NCBI GenBank assembly: GCA_964608405.1
Contig: CAZSNC010000002.1
Coordinates: forward strand, 6,113-70,112
Length of the DNA: 64,000 nt
From: GWB1-38-13 sp964608405
Lineage (GTDB): Bacteria; Patescibacteriota; Microgenomatia; UBA8517
Direction: 5' to 3'
Position 1 is the stretch's first letter, and every line of letters starts with the position of its first letter. Shown here one piece after another: positions 25,367 through 34,858 of this stretch. The notes below the pieces were generated by a model. It saw nothing but the letters and a program-made list of their open reading frames with translations, was not told the DNA's origin and searched no databases. Made by a program: the position numbers and the translations under genes.

Positions 25367-26248
25367 TCATTTAGCTTCATTTACAAGCTGATTCTTGTTC
25401 TTTTTGTTGTATAAAACAACACCAAGAAGAAGGGATAGTGCACCGAAAACTGTAAATAATATTATTAGAGGTTGGAAAAAAATCGGAAGCAGAGTGCCTG
25501 TTAATATTTCCGACCAATTCGTTTGGTAAATGAGACCTTCTGTAACAATTTTGGATGCAGTGAAAGTTAACCACGAAAGAATGATCATAACGATCCCCAA
25601 TAATGAAAAAAGTTTTCCGGAAGATTCGTTTCTCTTACCTTTTTTAGAAACAAGGATATAAACGGATACGAGAAACACTTCAGTTATTATTCCTATAATA
25701 AGTAAATACAACAGATATTTGGAAAAATTCTTGATAGATTCAAGGAAAGCCTGGTTTTCTAAAGAGTTTTTGCTGGTATTTCTTAATATGTCACGTACGT
25801 CGATATTGGTATTTTTCAGATACTCTGGAATATTGCTTGTTGTTTGGCTGGGAAGCCCCCATTTCTCAATTGGCAAGTAAATATAAAGGATTTCGGCTTT
25901 GTTATTAAGATATGAGATGAAATTTTGGATATTGATTTCAATAAAATCCTTTACAGATTCCTTGTTTATAAATGAAGTTGCATTTTCAACTTGTTTTTCC
26001 ACCTGTTGGCGCTGTTCTATTGTCATCTGGGTAAAATTCTCATTACTGGTTAACTTTTGTCTGAATGCATCGCTCGCGGCATTGCGTGTGCCCTTTGCCA
26101 GGTTTTCGTAGACACCGTTATTATTGAACGAAGATGTATAAAACGCCGCATCAAGAAGGAAAAATTTTGTATACACGGTAAATAGGATTATCAGGGAGAC
26201 AATGAATATTAAGATAAAGAGTATAAATTTAAATATTTTGGAAAACAT
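25367..26248 (-). CDS. Membrane protein with external helical domain, function unknown
   Basis: 293 residues from ATG at 26248 (MFSKIFKFILF); the longer frame would begin with TTG inside the end of the methyltransferase gene. One N-terminal membrane helix (about 5-28), a soluble region of about 130 residues rich in Asn, Gln and Glu, then three membrane helices (about 175-285). Lys-rich C-terminus inside. Nothing recognisable by family. Likely co-transcribed with the methyltransferase just upstream. Confidence 0.5.
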   Translation of the reverse strand: MFSKIFKFILFILIFIVSLIILFTVYTKFFLLDAAFYTSSFNNNGVYENLAKGTRNAASDAFRQKLTSNENFTQMTIEQRQQVEKQVENATSFINKESVKDFIEINIQNFISYLNNKAEILYIYLPIEKWGLPSQTTSNIPEYLKNTNIDVRDILRNTSKNSLENQAFLESIKNFSKYLLYLLIIGIITEVFLVSVYILVSKKGKRNESSGKLFSLLGIVMIILSWLTFTASKIVTEGLIYQTNWSEILTGTLLPIFFQPLIILFTVFGALSLLLGVVLYNKKNKNQLVNEAK

Positions 26249-26253
26249 AATGG

Positions 26254-26913
26254 TCAATGGGTTTGTACCCCGTGTGGAATTTTTTGTCCAATAAATCTGA
26301 TAAAAGTGGCGTTTTCTGTTTCGTGGGTTTGTTCCGAGGCGTCCAAAACAATTGGTTTGAATAACCCTTGAGTTTCTGTCACAACTTCATCGAGAGAAAA
26401 AAATCTCTCAACGATCCCCTGCGGAGTTTGGTAAAAGTTTTCATTGAGTTTGAGGGATTTTAATACCTCAGGATCCTCCTTTGATTTAAGAAGCGTTGCA
26501 AAAATACCACCATCCTTTAAAACTCGATGTATTTCGGAAAATATCTGATCGGTTATTTCGTGATTGAAGTAGTGTAAAACGGCGTGTGCGTAAACGGCAT
26601 CAAACTCATCGTCTTTAAACGGTAGCGGAAACTTAATATCGACATTTTGGTATTCGATATTCATAATTTTCTGCATCGCCGATTCCCATTTTGAAACATC
26701 CAGAGCTTTGTCCGAAAAGTCTGTACTAATAACAAAAAGACCCTGCTTGGCAAAATATCTGGTGTCTTTTCCAAGTCCAGCACCGAGTTCAAGTAGTCGA
26801 CCTTCATGGGGTAGGTAGCTTACGGCAAATTGAGCAAATATTGATGCATCGTCACTCCAGCCTTCATCGTCTGTTTTACTCCACCAATTTTCCCAAAAAT
26901 CCTTCGTGTCCAT
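26254..26913 (-). CDS. Class I SAM-dependent methyltransferase
   Basis: 219 residues. Motif I is LLELGAGLGKDT (about 38-49), followed by the acidic motif II in ISTDFSDKAL and motif IV FDAVYAHAVLHYF (about 104-116); VLKDGGIFATLL matches the post-IV strand. The WENWWSKTDDEGW start is seen in methyltransferases of the tellurite-resistance/Methyltransf_11 style, but the substrate is unknown. Confidence 0.85.
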   Translation of the reverse strand: MDTKDFWENWWSKTDDEGWSDDASIFAQFAVSYLPHEGRLLELGAGLGKDTRYFAKQGLFVISTDFSDKALDVSKWESAMQKIMNIEYQNVDIKFPLPFKDDEFDAVYAHAVLHYFNHEITDQIFSEIHRVLKDGGIFATLLKSKEDPEVLKSLKLNENFYQTPQGIVERFFSLDEVVTETQGLFKPIVLDASEQTHETENATFIRFIGQKIPHGVQTH

Positions 26914-26976
26914 ACAAGATAATTATATACTTTTTAGCCTTCTATAAAATAAGAAGATCTTGGGGGAATGTACGTA

Positions 26977-29214
26977 TTATTGGGTTGCTAATTTATATTT
27001 TTTACTCTGAAGAACAGCCCATGCAAATATGCCAATTAATATTAGAGCAATGATCCAGGATATGGTTTTTCCCTGGTACTGTACGATCACGGGAGCGGCA
27101 ATTAAGCTGATTAAATTTACAACTTTGATCATAGGATTAAGAGCGGGACCTGCTGTATCTTTGAGCGGATCGCCAAAAGTGTCGCCCTCAACTGAAGCTT
27201 TGTGACTGTCAGACCCTTTTCCACCAAGATTACCATCCTCGATATATTTCTTAGCGTTGTCCAAGGCTCCGCCTGCAACCGCCATAAATACTGCCATTAA
27301 TTGTCCTACTAAAATCACCCCTGCCAAAAATGCACCAAGTGCCTCCACTTTAAATACAAGACCGACAATTAAAGGTAAAGTTACAGATAAGGCAACAAGA
27401 CTTATCAGATCCTTTTGTGCAGCAGCTGTTGTGATTGCAACAACCTTGCTGTAATCGGGTGTTACCTTTCCCTGCATTACTCCGGGTACCTTAAACTGTT
27501 TCCTAACCTCCTCAACAATCTTGGTCGCAGCATGAGCAACCGCCTTTATTGAGTATGAGGAAAAAAGGAAAGGTAGCGCTCCACCTATAAGAAAACCAAT
27601 TACGGTATCAAGTGTTGAGATACGGATATCGGTGAGGGCTGGCAGACCCAATCTGGTTTGGACGATTCCGACATCGGTTACAAACGAGAAGAAAAGAGCT
27701 GTTGCCGCAATGACGGCAGATGCAATTGCGAGTTGTTTCGTAATTGCTTTTGTGGTATTGCCTACAGCATCAAGATCAGCCATTATTTTCCATGCATTCT
27801 TACCGACATGGGACATCTCTCCTATTCCGTTGGCATTGTCGGCAATAGGTCCGAATGCATCCATGGCAACATTATTTCCGGTAAGCGATAACATTCCGAT
27901 TCCGATCATGGCGACTCCATAAAGCATGTACACAGGCGGCATTCCCGCATAAATAAGATATGAAACCGCAATTGCGATTGAGATCACCAAAACGCTCCAA
28001 ACGCTCGATTCCATTCCTACAGAAAGTCCCGAAAGAATTGTTGTTGCGGGACCTGACTTTGTTGAATCGACAATTTCTTTTACTGGACGGCTCTTGTGCG
28101 AAGTAAAGTACGATGTCAACGGGTTAAATATAACTGCCAAAATGATTCCGACAGCATTAAGAAGTGCCAATTTCCATTCTCCGGCATAGAATATTGCGAA
28201 AGCAAAAGCGGCGAGAACGGTTATGATACCCGAGAGTTCATAAGAACGAAACATTGCTTCCTCAGCATCTTTTGCTCTAAATATCTTTATCGGAAACTTT
28301 TCCCAAATCGGAACGGCAAGTGTCCCCAAAATTGACGAAAATACTCCCATTCCCCTAACAACAAGTGGGTAGATTATCCAAAAAGTATCTCCCGTTAAAT
28401 GAAGAAGCACTACTCCCAATATCAACGATGAGACAATCGTTACCTCATACGACTCAAAAATATCTGCAGCCATTCCGGCACAATCACCCACATTATCTCC
28501 GACAAGATCTGCAATTACACCGGCGTTTCTTGGATCGTCCTCAGGAAGATTCTTTTCAACTTTCCCGACCAAGTCTGCTCCCACGTCAGCTGCTTTTGTG
28601 TAAATTCCTCCTCCAATTCTCATAAAAAGGGCAACCAAAGTTCCTCCGAAGCCAAAGCCCAGTAGCGCATCTGGAGCCGCTTTCCCAAATATCATAAAGA
28701 TAACGGTTCCACCGAGAAGTCCGAGACCGTCGGTTAACATACCGGTAAAAGTTCCGGCTCTATATGCGACAGTAAGAGCTCCGTTATAATCACCCTTAAC
28801 GGCTTTTGCGGTTACCCTAACATTTCCCTGAATTGCAACTCTCATACCCAACTGGCCGACCAGGGTTGAAAAAGCCGCACCAACAATAAAGGCAACTGTT
28901 CTTCCTACTGCAATAATAAATGTAGCTTTCTCACCATATCTGGCAAATGCCTCGGCTGAGGGTGGTACAACATAGACGCTTAGAAATAGAATGACAGTAA
29001 GGGAAACAAGTACGAATATAATAGTTTTTAGCTGTTTGTGAAGGTATCCTTCAGCACCGATCCTAATCGCGTTCCATACCTTAAGCATTTTGGAGTCACC
29101 CGTATCTTCACTTTGGGTTTTTTTCCAAAGCCAATAAGCATATATCAAGCTTACAACCGCGACTCCGATGACCCCGCTTACAAATAATTGTTCCAAAGAG
29201 TTTAGTTCATTCAT
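26977..29214 (-). CDS. hppA: Membrane-bound ion-translocating pyrophosphatase
   Basis: 745 residues, about 16 membrane helices. Hydrolyses pyrophosphate and pumps H+ (or Na+) outward. The PPi site is intact: DVGADLVGKVEKNLPEDDPR followed by NVGDCAGMAADIFESYEVT, and the late segments DAFGPIADNANGIGEMSH and GPALNPMIKVVN. The K+-specificity position reads NTTKA: lysine there (instead of alanine) marks the K+-independent subfamily, which are H+ pumps. In a fermentative small genome it would recover energy from biosynthetic PPi. It has its own promoter and a 5' hairpin. Confidence 0.95.
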   Translation of the reverse strand: MNELNSLEQLFVSGVIGVAVVSLIYAYWLWKKTQSEDTGDSKMLKVWNAIRIGAEGYLHKQLKTIIFVLVSLTVILFLSVYVVPPSAEAFARYGEKATFIIAVGRTVAFIVGAAFSTLVGQLGMRVAIQGNVRVTAKAVKGDYNGALTVAYRAGTFTGMLTDGLGLLGGTVIFMIFGKAAPDALLGFGFGGTLVALFMRIGGGIYTKAADVGADLVGKVEKNLPEDDPRNAGVIADLVGDNVGDCAGMAADIFESYEVTIVSSLILGVVLLHLTGDTFWIIYPLVVRGMGVFSSILGTLAVPIWEKFPIKIFRAKDAEEAMFRSYELSGIITVLAAFAFAIFYAGEWKLALLNAVGIILAVIFNPLTSYFTSHKSRPVKEIVDSTKSGPATTILSGLSVGMESSVWSVLVISIAIAVSYLIYAGMPPVYMLYGVAMIGIGMLSLTGNNVAMDAFGPIADNANGIGEMSHVGKNAWKIMADLDAVGNTTKAITKQLAIASAVIAATALFFSFVTDVGIVQTRLGLPALTDIRISTLDTVIGFLIGGALPFLFSSYSIKAVAHAATKIVEEVRKQFKVPGVMQGKVTPDYSKVVAITTAAAQKDLISLVALSVTLPLIVGLVFKVEALGAFLAGVILVGQLMAVFMAVAGGALDNAKKYIEDGNLGGKGSDSHKASVEGDTFGDPLKDTAGPALNPMIKVVNLISLIAAPVIVQYQGKTISWIIALILIGIFAWAVLQSKKYKLATQ

Positions 29215-29228
29215 GTATTTTATTTAAA

Positions 29229-29255
29229 CAAAAAAACTATCTGAATATCCAGATA
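29229..29255 (-). promoter_or_regulatory. 5' hairpin plus U-run in the hppA leader
   Basis: On the minus strand TATCTG and CAGATA form a 6-bp stem with loop GATATT, followed by GTTTTTTTG. It starts within a few bases of the predicted transcription start and ends 15 bases before the ATG. It could be a leader attenuator or a 5' stabilising stem. Confidence 0.5.
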
Positions 29256-29263
29256 TGTCTGCT

Positions 29264-29293
29264 ATTTTAAGATAGGCTAATTTATTTTGTCAA
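29264..29293 (-). promoter_or_regulatory. Promoter of hppA
   Basis: TTGACA (29288-29293), an 18-base spacer, TAAAAT (29264-29269) on the minus strand. Five of six bases match at -10, and -35 is perfect. Confidence 0.7.
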
Positions 29294-29333
29294 CGACCAA
29301 GTTGAACTGTTACGAAAAATTTAAGACAAAAAA

Positions 29334-31289
29334 CTAAATATCCAGGTTGGCAGTTTTTGCATGCGTCTGAATAAAACGCTTCCTCGGGGGAACATCTTCC
29401 CCCATTAATATCGAAAATAGCTTGTCAGCCTCTTCTGCATCAGCAACCTCAACCCTTTTAAGAATTCTCAATTCGGGATTCATTGTTGTATCCCAAAGTT
29501 GTTCCGGGTTCATTTCCCCAAGACCCTTATATCTTTGAATAACATATTTTGAAGAACCTGCTTTTCCGACAACCTCATCCCTTTCCTCTTCGGTATAGGC
29601 GTAGTTTACATTTTTACCGACCTGAACCCTAAAAAGAGGTGGAAGGGCAATATAGAGATATCCTCTTGAAATAACCTCTGGCATATGTCTGAAGAAGAAC
29701 GTCAAAAGCAGGGTTTTGATATGCTCCCCGTCGACATCGGCATCGGTCATTATGATAATTCGATGGTATCTGACCTTTATGTAGTCAAGTGATTCCCCTA
29801 TTCCCGCCCCGAGTGCAACGATTAGGTCTTTTATTTCGTCGTACTTGATAATCCGGTCCAGATGTGCACGTTCTGTATTTAAAATTTTTCCACCCAACGG
29901 AAGTATTGCCTGAAATCTTCTATCTCTTCCCTGTTTTGCGGAACCGCCTGCAGAATCTCCTTCTACTATATATAGTTCAGATATTGATGCGTCTCGCGAC
30001 TGGCAGTCGGCAAGTTTTCCGGGTAAACTTGCTCCGTCAAGTGCGCCTTTCCGAAGAACTGCATCTTTTGCGGCTCGTGCCGCGAGTCTTGCCTTGGCGG
30101 CAAGCATTACTTTTTCAACAATTGCCTTCGCGTCTGCCGGATGTTCCTCGAAATAGGTATCGAGTCCTTCTTTAACAACCGATGAAACAAATCCAAGCAC
30201 TTCGGGGTTATTAAGTTTCGCTTTTGTCTGGCTTTCAAACTGAAGGTTTTCCGACGGCATCTTGATATAAATGACAGCGGTTAAGCCTTCCCTCAGATCC
30301 TCCCCCATCAATCCGTTGCTGTTTTTATCTTCCCCGCCTTTTAATTTTTTGGCATAATCCATTATTGAGCGGGTTAATGCCATTCTAAATCCCGTTAAAT
30401 GGGTTCCGCCGTCAACCGTGTTAATTCCGTTAACGTAACCTTTGACGTTTTCACTTAAAGAGTCGTTGTACTGTAGAGCAACCTCGCAATTGATGGATCC
30501 GTCATCTTTGCCGACATAAATAACGTCGGAAATTGTGTTTTTACCCCTATTGGAATGCGCAACAAGTGCCTTTATTCCGCCTTCAAAATAGTACCCGGCG
30601 CTTTCTCCACTTCTTTCATCGTGGAAATGGAAGAAAAGTTTTGGAACAAGATATGCTCTGTCTTTAAGGAGGCTTTTTATTTTTTGGTCGTCAAACTCGA
30701 GTGTTGTAAAAACAGTTTTATCCGGAGTGAAGGTTGTGATTGTTCCTGTCGAATTTTCACCTATTTTAACCCCCCACTCCTTTGGAAACCATTCGTCAAG
30801 TTGTTTTTGTGTTGCTTCTGATACTTTCTTTTCCGGTTTGCCTTTATTGTATTCCTGGAAGTAGGCTTTATTGTTTCTCAAGACAACGACTCTAAAATAT
30901 GAAGAAAGTGCGTTTACAACCGAAGCCCCCACACCATGAAGCCCGCCGGATACTTTATAAGCTCCGCCACCAAACTTACCTCCAGCGTGAAGTTTGGTCA
31001 TGGTAATTTCCAGTGCGGAGACGCCGGATGAATGCATATCTACGGGAATACCTCGCCCGTTGTCGCGAACGGTAATGGATCCGTCGCTTTCGACACGAAC
31101 CCAGACAGTATTGGCAACACCTGCGAAAGATTCGTCAACCGAGTTGTCTACAATTTCCCGTAAACATTCGTGAAGACCTCTGGAGTCGGTTGATCCGATA
31201 TACATACCCGGCCTTTTTCTGACGGGTTCAAGACCCTCCAAAACCTGTATTTGTGAAGCCGTATATGATTCCTCTTGTTTATTTTTCAT
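29334..31289 (-). CDS. gyrB: DNA gyrase subunit B
   Basis: 651 residues, normal for short-type GyrB. GHKL ATPase: VRKRPGMYIGST, EIVDNSVDE (Mg/ATP Glu-Asn), DNGRGIPVD, then HAGGKF and VSGGLHGVGASVVNAL. TOPRIM domain: YIVEGDSAGGSAKQGRDR and TDADVDGEHIKTLLLTFFFR. Ends with RYKGLGEMNPEQLW, the shared GyrB/ParE end. It lies 4 kb from gyrA, not adjacent. Paired with GyrA it supercoils DNA. Confidence 0.96.
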   Translation of the reverse strand: MKNKQEESYTASQIQVLEGLEPVRKRPGMYIGSTDSRGLHECLREIVDNSVDESFAGVANTVWVRVESDGSITVRDNGRGIPVDMHSSGVSALEITMTKLHAGGKFGGGAYKVSGGLHGVGASVVNALSSYFRVVVLRNNKAYFQEYNKGKPEKKVSEATQKQLDEWFPKEWGVKIGENSTGTITTFTPDKTVFTTLEFDDQKIKSLLKDRAYLVPKLFFHFHDERSGESAGYYFEGGIKALVAHSNRGKNTISDVIYVGKDDGSINCEVALQYNDSLSENVKGYVNGINTVDGGTHLTGFRMALTRSIMDYAKKLKGGEDKNSNGLMGEDLREGLTAVIYIKMPSENLQFESQTKAKLNNPEVLGFVSSVVKEGLDTYFEEHPADAKAIVEKVMLAAKARLAARAAKDAVLRKGALDGASLPGKLADCQSRDASISELYIVEGDSAGGSAKQGRDRRFQAILPLGGKILNTERAHLDRIIKYDEIKDLIVALGAGIGESLDYIKVRYHRIIIMTDADVDGEHIKTLLLTFFFRHMPEVISRGYLYIALPPLFRVQVGKNVNYAYTEEERDEVVGKAGSSKYVIQRYKGLGEMNPEQLWDTTMNPELRILKRVEVADAEEADKLFSILMGEDVPPRKRFIQTHAKTANLDI

Positions 31290-31335
31290 AGCTAAGGATT
31301 GTGCGTAGATAATTATATTCGATACGCAATAAACT

Positions 31336-31944
31336 TCAATCGGTAATATGAGACAAAAACCTAAGTATCTGTAAATTGACGTTTCCGTTTAATTTCAGGG
31401 ATTTGTTTAAAGTGGTTGCGGCTTTTACCAATTTTGAAGACTGTTTTATTTCATGCCCCGTAGCAATTTCTGACATAAGGTATTTAATCAATTTTTCGGA
31501 GAATTTAATTGCACCCTCTCTCTTTTTGTTTTTGGAAAGTATTTCTGCTTTTTCGGCAGGATCCATCTTAAAAAAATCCCGCGTTTCCGAAAAGTCCGAG
31601 GTGTCGGAAGCTGAATTGATATGAATTATTTGACAGCGGGATCTTATCGTCGGAAGAATAAGATTTTCATTTGTTGAATGAATAACAAAAGCGACATTTT
31701 CCTGCGGTTCTTCAATATTTTTTAAAATTGCATTAACACATTCTTCGGTAGCGTCTTGGAAATTGTTGATGATGATAGCGGTTTTTTCCGAAATGGAAAG
31801 TTTTATAAAGGAACTTAATGCCCTTGCGTCGTCAATTATCCTAAGGGGAAATTCCAGAGGTTTAAATCCGTCAAGAATCTGCCTTTTTTTCAACTCATCT
31901 TTAATAGATGTGTCTTTTTGGGAAATCAATAAGTATGCATGCAT
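31336..31944 (-). CDS. holB: DNA polymerase III delta-prime-like subunit, short
   Basis: 202 residues against about 300-330 in the family. The clamp-loader pattern NAILKNIEEPQENVAFVIHS and then ILPTIRSRCQIIHI (SRC motif) is clear in residues 65-105. The N-terminal part with the P-loop is missing, which fits delta-prime being ATP-independent, but the N-terminal lid and much of the collar are also cut down. Leftward transcription, divergent from pilB. Partner of DnaX in clamp loading; a degenerate paralogue is the alternative. Confidence 0.75.
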   Translation of the reverse strand: MHAYLLISQKDTSIKDELKKRQILDGFKPLEFPLRIIDDARALSSFIKLSISEKTAIIINNFQDATEECVNAILKNIEEPQENVAFVIHSTNENLILPTIRSRCQIIHINSASDTSDFSETRDFFKMDPAEKAEILSKNKKREGAIKFSEKLIKYLMSEIATGHEIKQSSKLVKAATTLNKSLKLNGNVNLQILRFLSHITD

Positions 31945-31963
31945 ATAGGAAATAATACCCTTC

Positions 31964-31992
31964 TTGATGAGTTTATTATATTAGGTCATAAT
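31964..31992 (+). promoter_or_regulatory. Promoter of the pilBTC genes
   Basis: TTGATG (31964-31969), a 17-base spacer, CATAAT (31987-31992). The leader to the pilB ATG at 32019 is about 20 bases. Confidence 0.6.
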
Positions 31993-32018
31993 AGTATGAA
32001 TTAACTTATTTTTCAAAG

Positions 32019-33755
32019 ATGACTGCCCAACCTCAAAATATATCGGGTATTATAGATGGTGTAAAAACACTCGCCGATATTTTGCTTTTACAGGGCTCAA
32101 TTACACAAGAACAAGCGCGGCAAATTAAATTTACCGAGATCCAAACCGGAAAGACTCAGGAAGAAATTGTTCTTGAGCAGGGATTTGTCCAGGAAAGTGA
32201 TTTGGTGCGTGCAAAATCCACTTTGTATAACATTCCCTATTTGGATTTGGAAAAGACTCCCAACTCCCCTGAGGCACTTTCGGTTCTTCCACAACAGGTT
32301 GCTCAAAGGTTTAAAGTTTTTCCCATCTCGATAGATAAAAATCTCAAGATTATGAATCTTGCGATGGCGGATCCTTTAGATTTGACCGCAATCGGATTTA
32401 TTGAACAAAAAACGGGATATCGTGTTAAGCCATATGCTGCTGAATTAACAAAGATCAATACAAGCGTATCTACCTCCTACTCGACATCATTAGCAAAGGA
32501 AGTAACGGAAGCCCTGAAGGAAGTTGCACCGGAAAAAAGAGATGTTCAGGTTGTAGATACGGGAAGAACAGGCGTCGTCAGAGAAGAGAAAGTATCAGAG
32601 ATTGTCAGGCAGATACTGAGTTTTTCAGTGAAATCAAGGGCTTCTGATATTCACATTGAACCGCAAGAAAAAACGACACGTGTCCGTTACAGGATCGATG
32701 GTATTTTACAGGAGAAACTGACTATTCCGAGAGAGTTGCATGACGCGCTAATTTCAAGAATCAAGATTCTTTCCGGGATGAAAATCGATGAAAAGAGAAT
32801 TCCCCAAGACGGAAGATTTAATTTTTCAACAGAGGAAGAAGAAGTAGATCTTCGTGTCTCGACCTTACCGACAACCTGGGGTGAAAAAGTCGTTATCAGA
32901 TTACTTAAAAAAACCGGAGGAATTCCCGATCTTACGGAACTTGGGCTTCGCGGCAGGGCTTTGAAGAACCTTGAGGATTCGATAGTAAGGCCTCACGGAA
33001 TTATTTTGATCACAGGTCCTACCGGTTCCGGAAAAACGACTACCCTTTACTCAATTATCCAGAGGATAAATACACAGAAGGTTAATATTATGACACTCGA
33101 GGACCCTATTGAATATAAAATTGCTGGTGTTAACCAGGTACAGATAAATCAGGGTGCCGGATTGACTTTTGCTTCCGGATTGAGATCTTTTTTAAGGCAG
33201 GATCCGAACATTATTCTTGTTGGAGAAATTCGTGACCAGGAAACTGCTGATCTGGCTATACAGGCATCACTAACAGGTCATTTAGTCTTTTCAACTCTTC
33301 ACACAACAGATGCGTCAGGAGCACTTCCCCGTATGCTTGATATGGGAGCGGAACCTTATCTTTTGGCCTCGTCAATTACCGCGATTATGGCACAAAGGGT
33401 TATGAGGAAAATCCATACTGCCTGTAGGACAGAATATGCTCCTGATGAAAAAGTCTTGTCCGAAGTTAGAGCGACGCTTGGGAATTTATGGAAACCGACA
33501 GGAGATGTGAAGTTTTATAAGGGATCAGGATGTAATGAGTGCGGGAATACAGGATACTACGGACGTGTCGGAGTCTTTGAGGTATTGCTTGTTTCCGAAA
33601 AAATTAGTAGGCTTATATTGGAGCATGCTTCTTCAGCAGATATTGAGAAAGTTGCCAAAGAAGAAGGGATGGTTACAATGAAACAGGACGGTTATATGAA
33701 GGTTGTTGAGGGTATAACCACCATTGAAGAAGTGCTCAGGGTTGCTGAAGAATAA
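32019..33755 (+). CDS. pilB: Type IV pilus assembly ATPase PilB
   Basis: 578 residues, hexameric extension motor. N-terminal MshEN-type domain (about 15-165). ATPase core: Walker A GPTGSGKTTTLYS (about 335-347), the Asp box SRASDIHIEP, Walker B LVGEIRDQETADLA and the HLVFSTLHTTDASG His box. The C-terminal zinc region keeps CNECGNTGYYGR, but the first pair reads IHTACRTEY, so the usual first Cys is His. Start of a 14-kb pilus locus; pilT follows after eight bases. Confidence 0.95.
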   Translation: MTAQPQNISGIIDGVKTLADILLLQGSITQEQARQIKFTEIQTGKTQEEIVLEQGFVQESDLVRAKSTLYNIPYLDLEKTPNSPEALSVLPQQVAQRFKVFPISIDKNLKIMNLAMADPLDLTAIGFIEQKTGYRVKPYAAELTKINTSVSTSYSTSLAKEVTEALKEVAPEKRDVQVVDTGRTGVVREEKVSEIVRQILSFSVKSRASDIHIEPQEKTTRVRYRIDGILQEKLTIPRELHDALISRIKILSGMKIDEKRIPQDGRFNFSTEEEEVDLRVSTLPTTWGEKVVIRLLKKTGGIPDLTELGLRGRALKNLEDSIVRPHGIILITGPTGSGKTTTLYSIIQRINTQKVNIMTLEDPIEYKIAGVNQVQINQGAGLTFASGLRSFLRQDPNIILVGEIRDQETADLAIQASLTGHLVFSTLHTTDASGALPRMLDMGAEPYLLASSITAIMAQRVMRKIHTACRTEYAPDEKVLSEVRATLGNLWKPTGDVKFYKGSGCNECGNTGYYGRVGVFEVLLVSEKISRLILEHASSADIEKVAKEEGMVTMKQDGYMKVVEGITTIEEVLRVAEE

Positions 33756-33763
33756 AAGTTTTT

Positions 33764-34825
33764 ATGGGAATTAAGGATTTACTCGAATTGACGGTTCAGA
33801 GAAAAGCATCGGATTTACATATTATCTCCGGTCTTCCCCCCTTTATTAGAATTGAGGGGGTGTTGTCCCCCGTAAACAGTGCACCTATTTTGACACAGGA
33901 TGTTATTGATAAATTCCTGAAAGAAATAATGCCGCCTGAAAATTTGGAAAGGTTTTATGTAAATAAAGAGTTGGATTTTTCCCTGGCTTTTTCACAAAGA
34001 GCAAGATTTAGAGTAAATGCATATACACAAAAAGGTACTTATGCAATTTCATTCAGAATGATTCCGATTGAAATTGCCGATATGGACTCTCTTGGATTGC
34101 CGAAGATCCTGCATTCTTTTACAAACCTCAGACAGGGCTTTATTTTGGTTACCGGTCCGACCGGTCACGGAAAATCAACTACTCTTGCGGCGCTTCTTAA
34201 TGAAATTAACTCTACCCGCTCGAGCCATATAATAACGATAGAAGACCCAATTGAGTTTGTATTCAGACCAAAAAATTCGATTATTTCGCAAAGAGAAATG
34301 GGATCTGACTCATTATCTTGGGGAGTAGCATTAAGAAGCGTATTGAGGGAAGATCCGGATGTTGTCATGGTTGGGGAAATGCGCGATTACGAGACCATTT
34401 CTGCAGCATTAACCATTGCGGAAACCGGACATTTGGTTTTTGCAACACTGCATACCAATTCGGCGGCACAGACAATAGACAGAATTGTCGACGTCTTTCC
34501 CGACGAGCAACAAAAACAGGTAAGGCTGCAGCTTTCCAATGTTATAGAAGCTGTCTTTTCGATGAGGTTGGTTCCTTCAGTCTCCGGAGAGAGATTGGTA
34601 GCGTATGAAGTAATGCTGGGAACATCGGCGGTTAAAAGTTCCATCAGGGAAGGAAAAACACACCAAATTGATAATATTTTACAGACTTCTACAGAAGTGG
34701 GAATGAATACGTTGGAAATGTCACTTGCAAGTTTGGTTAAGGCTGGTAAGGTCCAGTATGAAACGGCACAATCTTTTTCACTGCGACCGGAAGAGCTGGC
34801 AAGACTAATTAGATCAGCAAAATGA
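33764..34825 (+). CDS. pilT: Type IV pilus retraction ATPase PilT
   Basis: 353 residues. Walker A GPTGHGKSTTLAAL with the GHGKST form of PilT, the Asp box ITIEDPIEFVF, Walker B VVMVGEMRDYETI, and the AETGHLVFATLHTNSA His box. N-terminal PAS-like part begins RKASDLHIISGLPP. The presence of PilT implies a retractile pilus (twitching, attachment or DNA uptake). Its stop codon is the first half of a four-copy 7-mer array that runs up to the pilC start. Confidence 0.95.
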   Translation: MGIKDLLELTVQRKASDLHIISGLPPFIRIEGVLSPVNSAPILTQDVIDKFLKEIMPPENLERFYVNKELDFSLAFSQRARFRVNAYTQKGTYAISFRMIPIEIADMDSLGLPKILHSFTNLRQGFILVTGPTGHGKSTTLAALLNEINSTRSSHIITIEDPIEFVFRPKNSIISQREMGSDSLSWGVALRSVLREDPDVVMVGEMRDYETISAALTIAETGHLVFATLHTNSAAQTIDRIVDVFPDEQQKQVRLQLSNVIEAVFSMRLVPSVSGERLVAYEVMLGTSAVKSSIREGKTHQIDNILQTSTEVGMNTLEMSLASLVKAGKVQYETAQSFSLRPEELARLIRSAK

Positions 34826-34853
34826 ATCATTGATTCAGTGATTCATTGAATCA
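34823..34853 (+). repeat. Four 7-mers in alternating orientation between pilT and pilC
   Basis: TGAATCA (34823), TGATTCA (34831), TGATTCA (34839) and TGAATCA (34847) are exact and begin every eight bases. The outer arms extend to a perfect 10-bp inverted repeat (34828-34837 with 34847-34856). The first copy contains the pilT TGA stop, and the last ends six bases before the pilC ATG, covering the place of a ribosome-binding site. Alternative hairpins (1 with 2, 3 with 4, or 2 with 4) are possible. Confidence 0.75.
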
Positions 34854-34858
34854 ATGGC

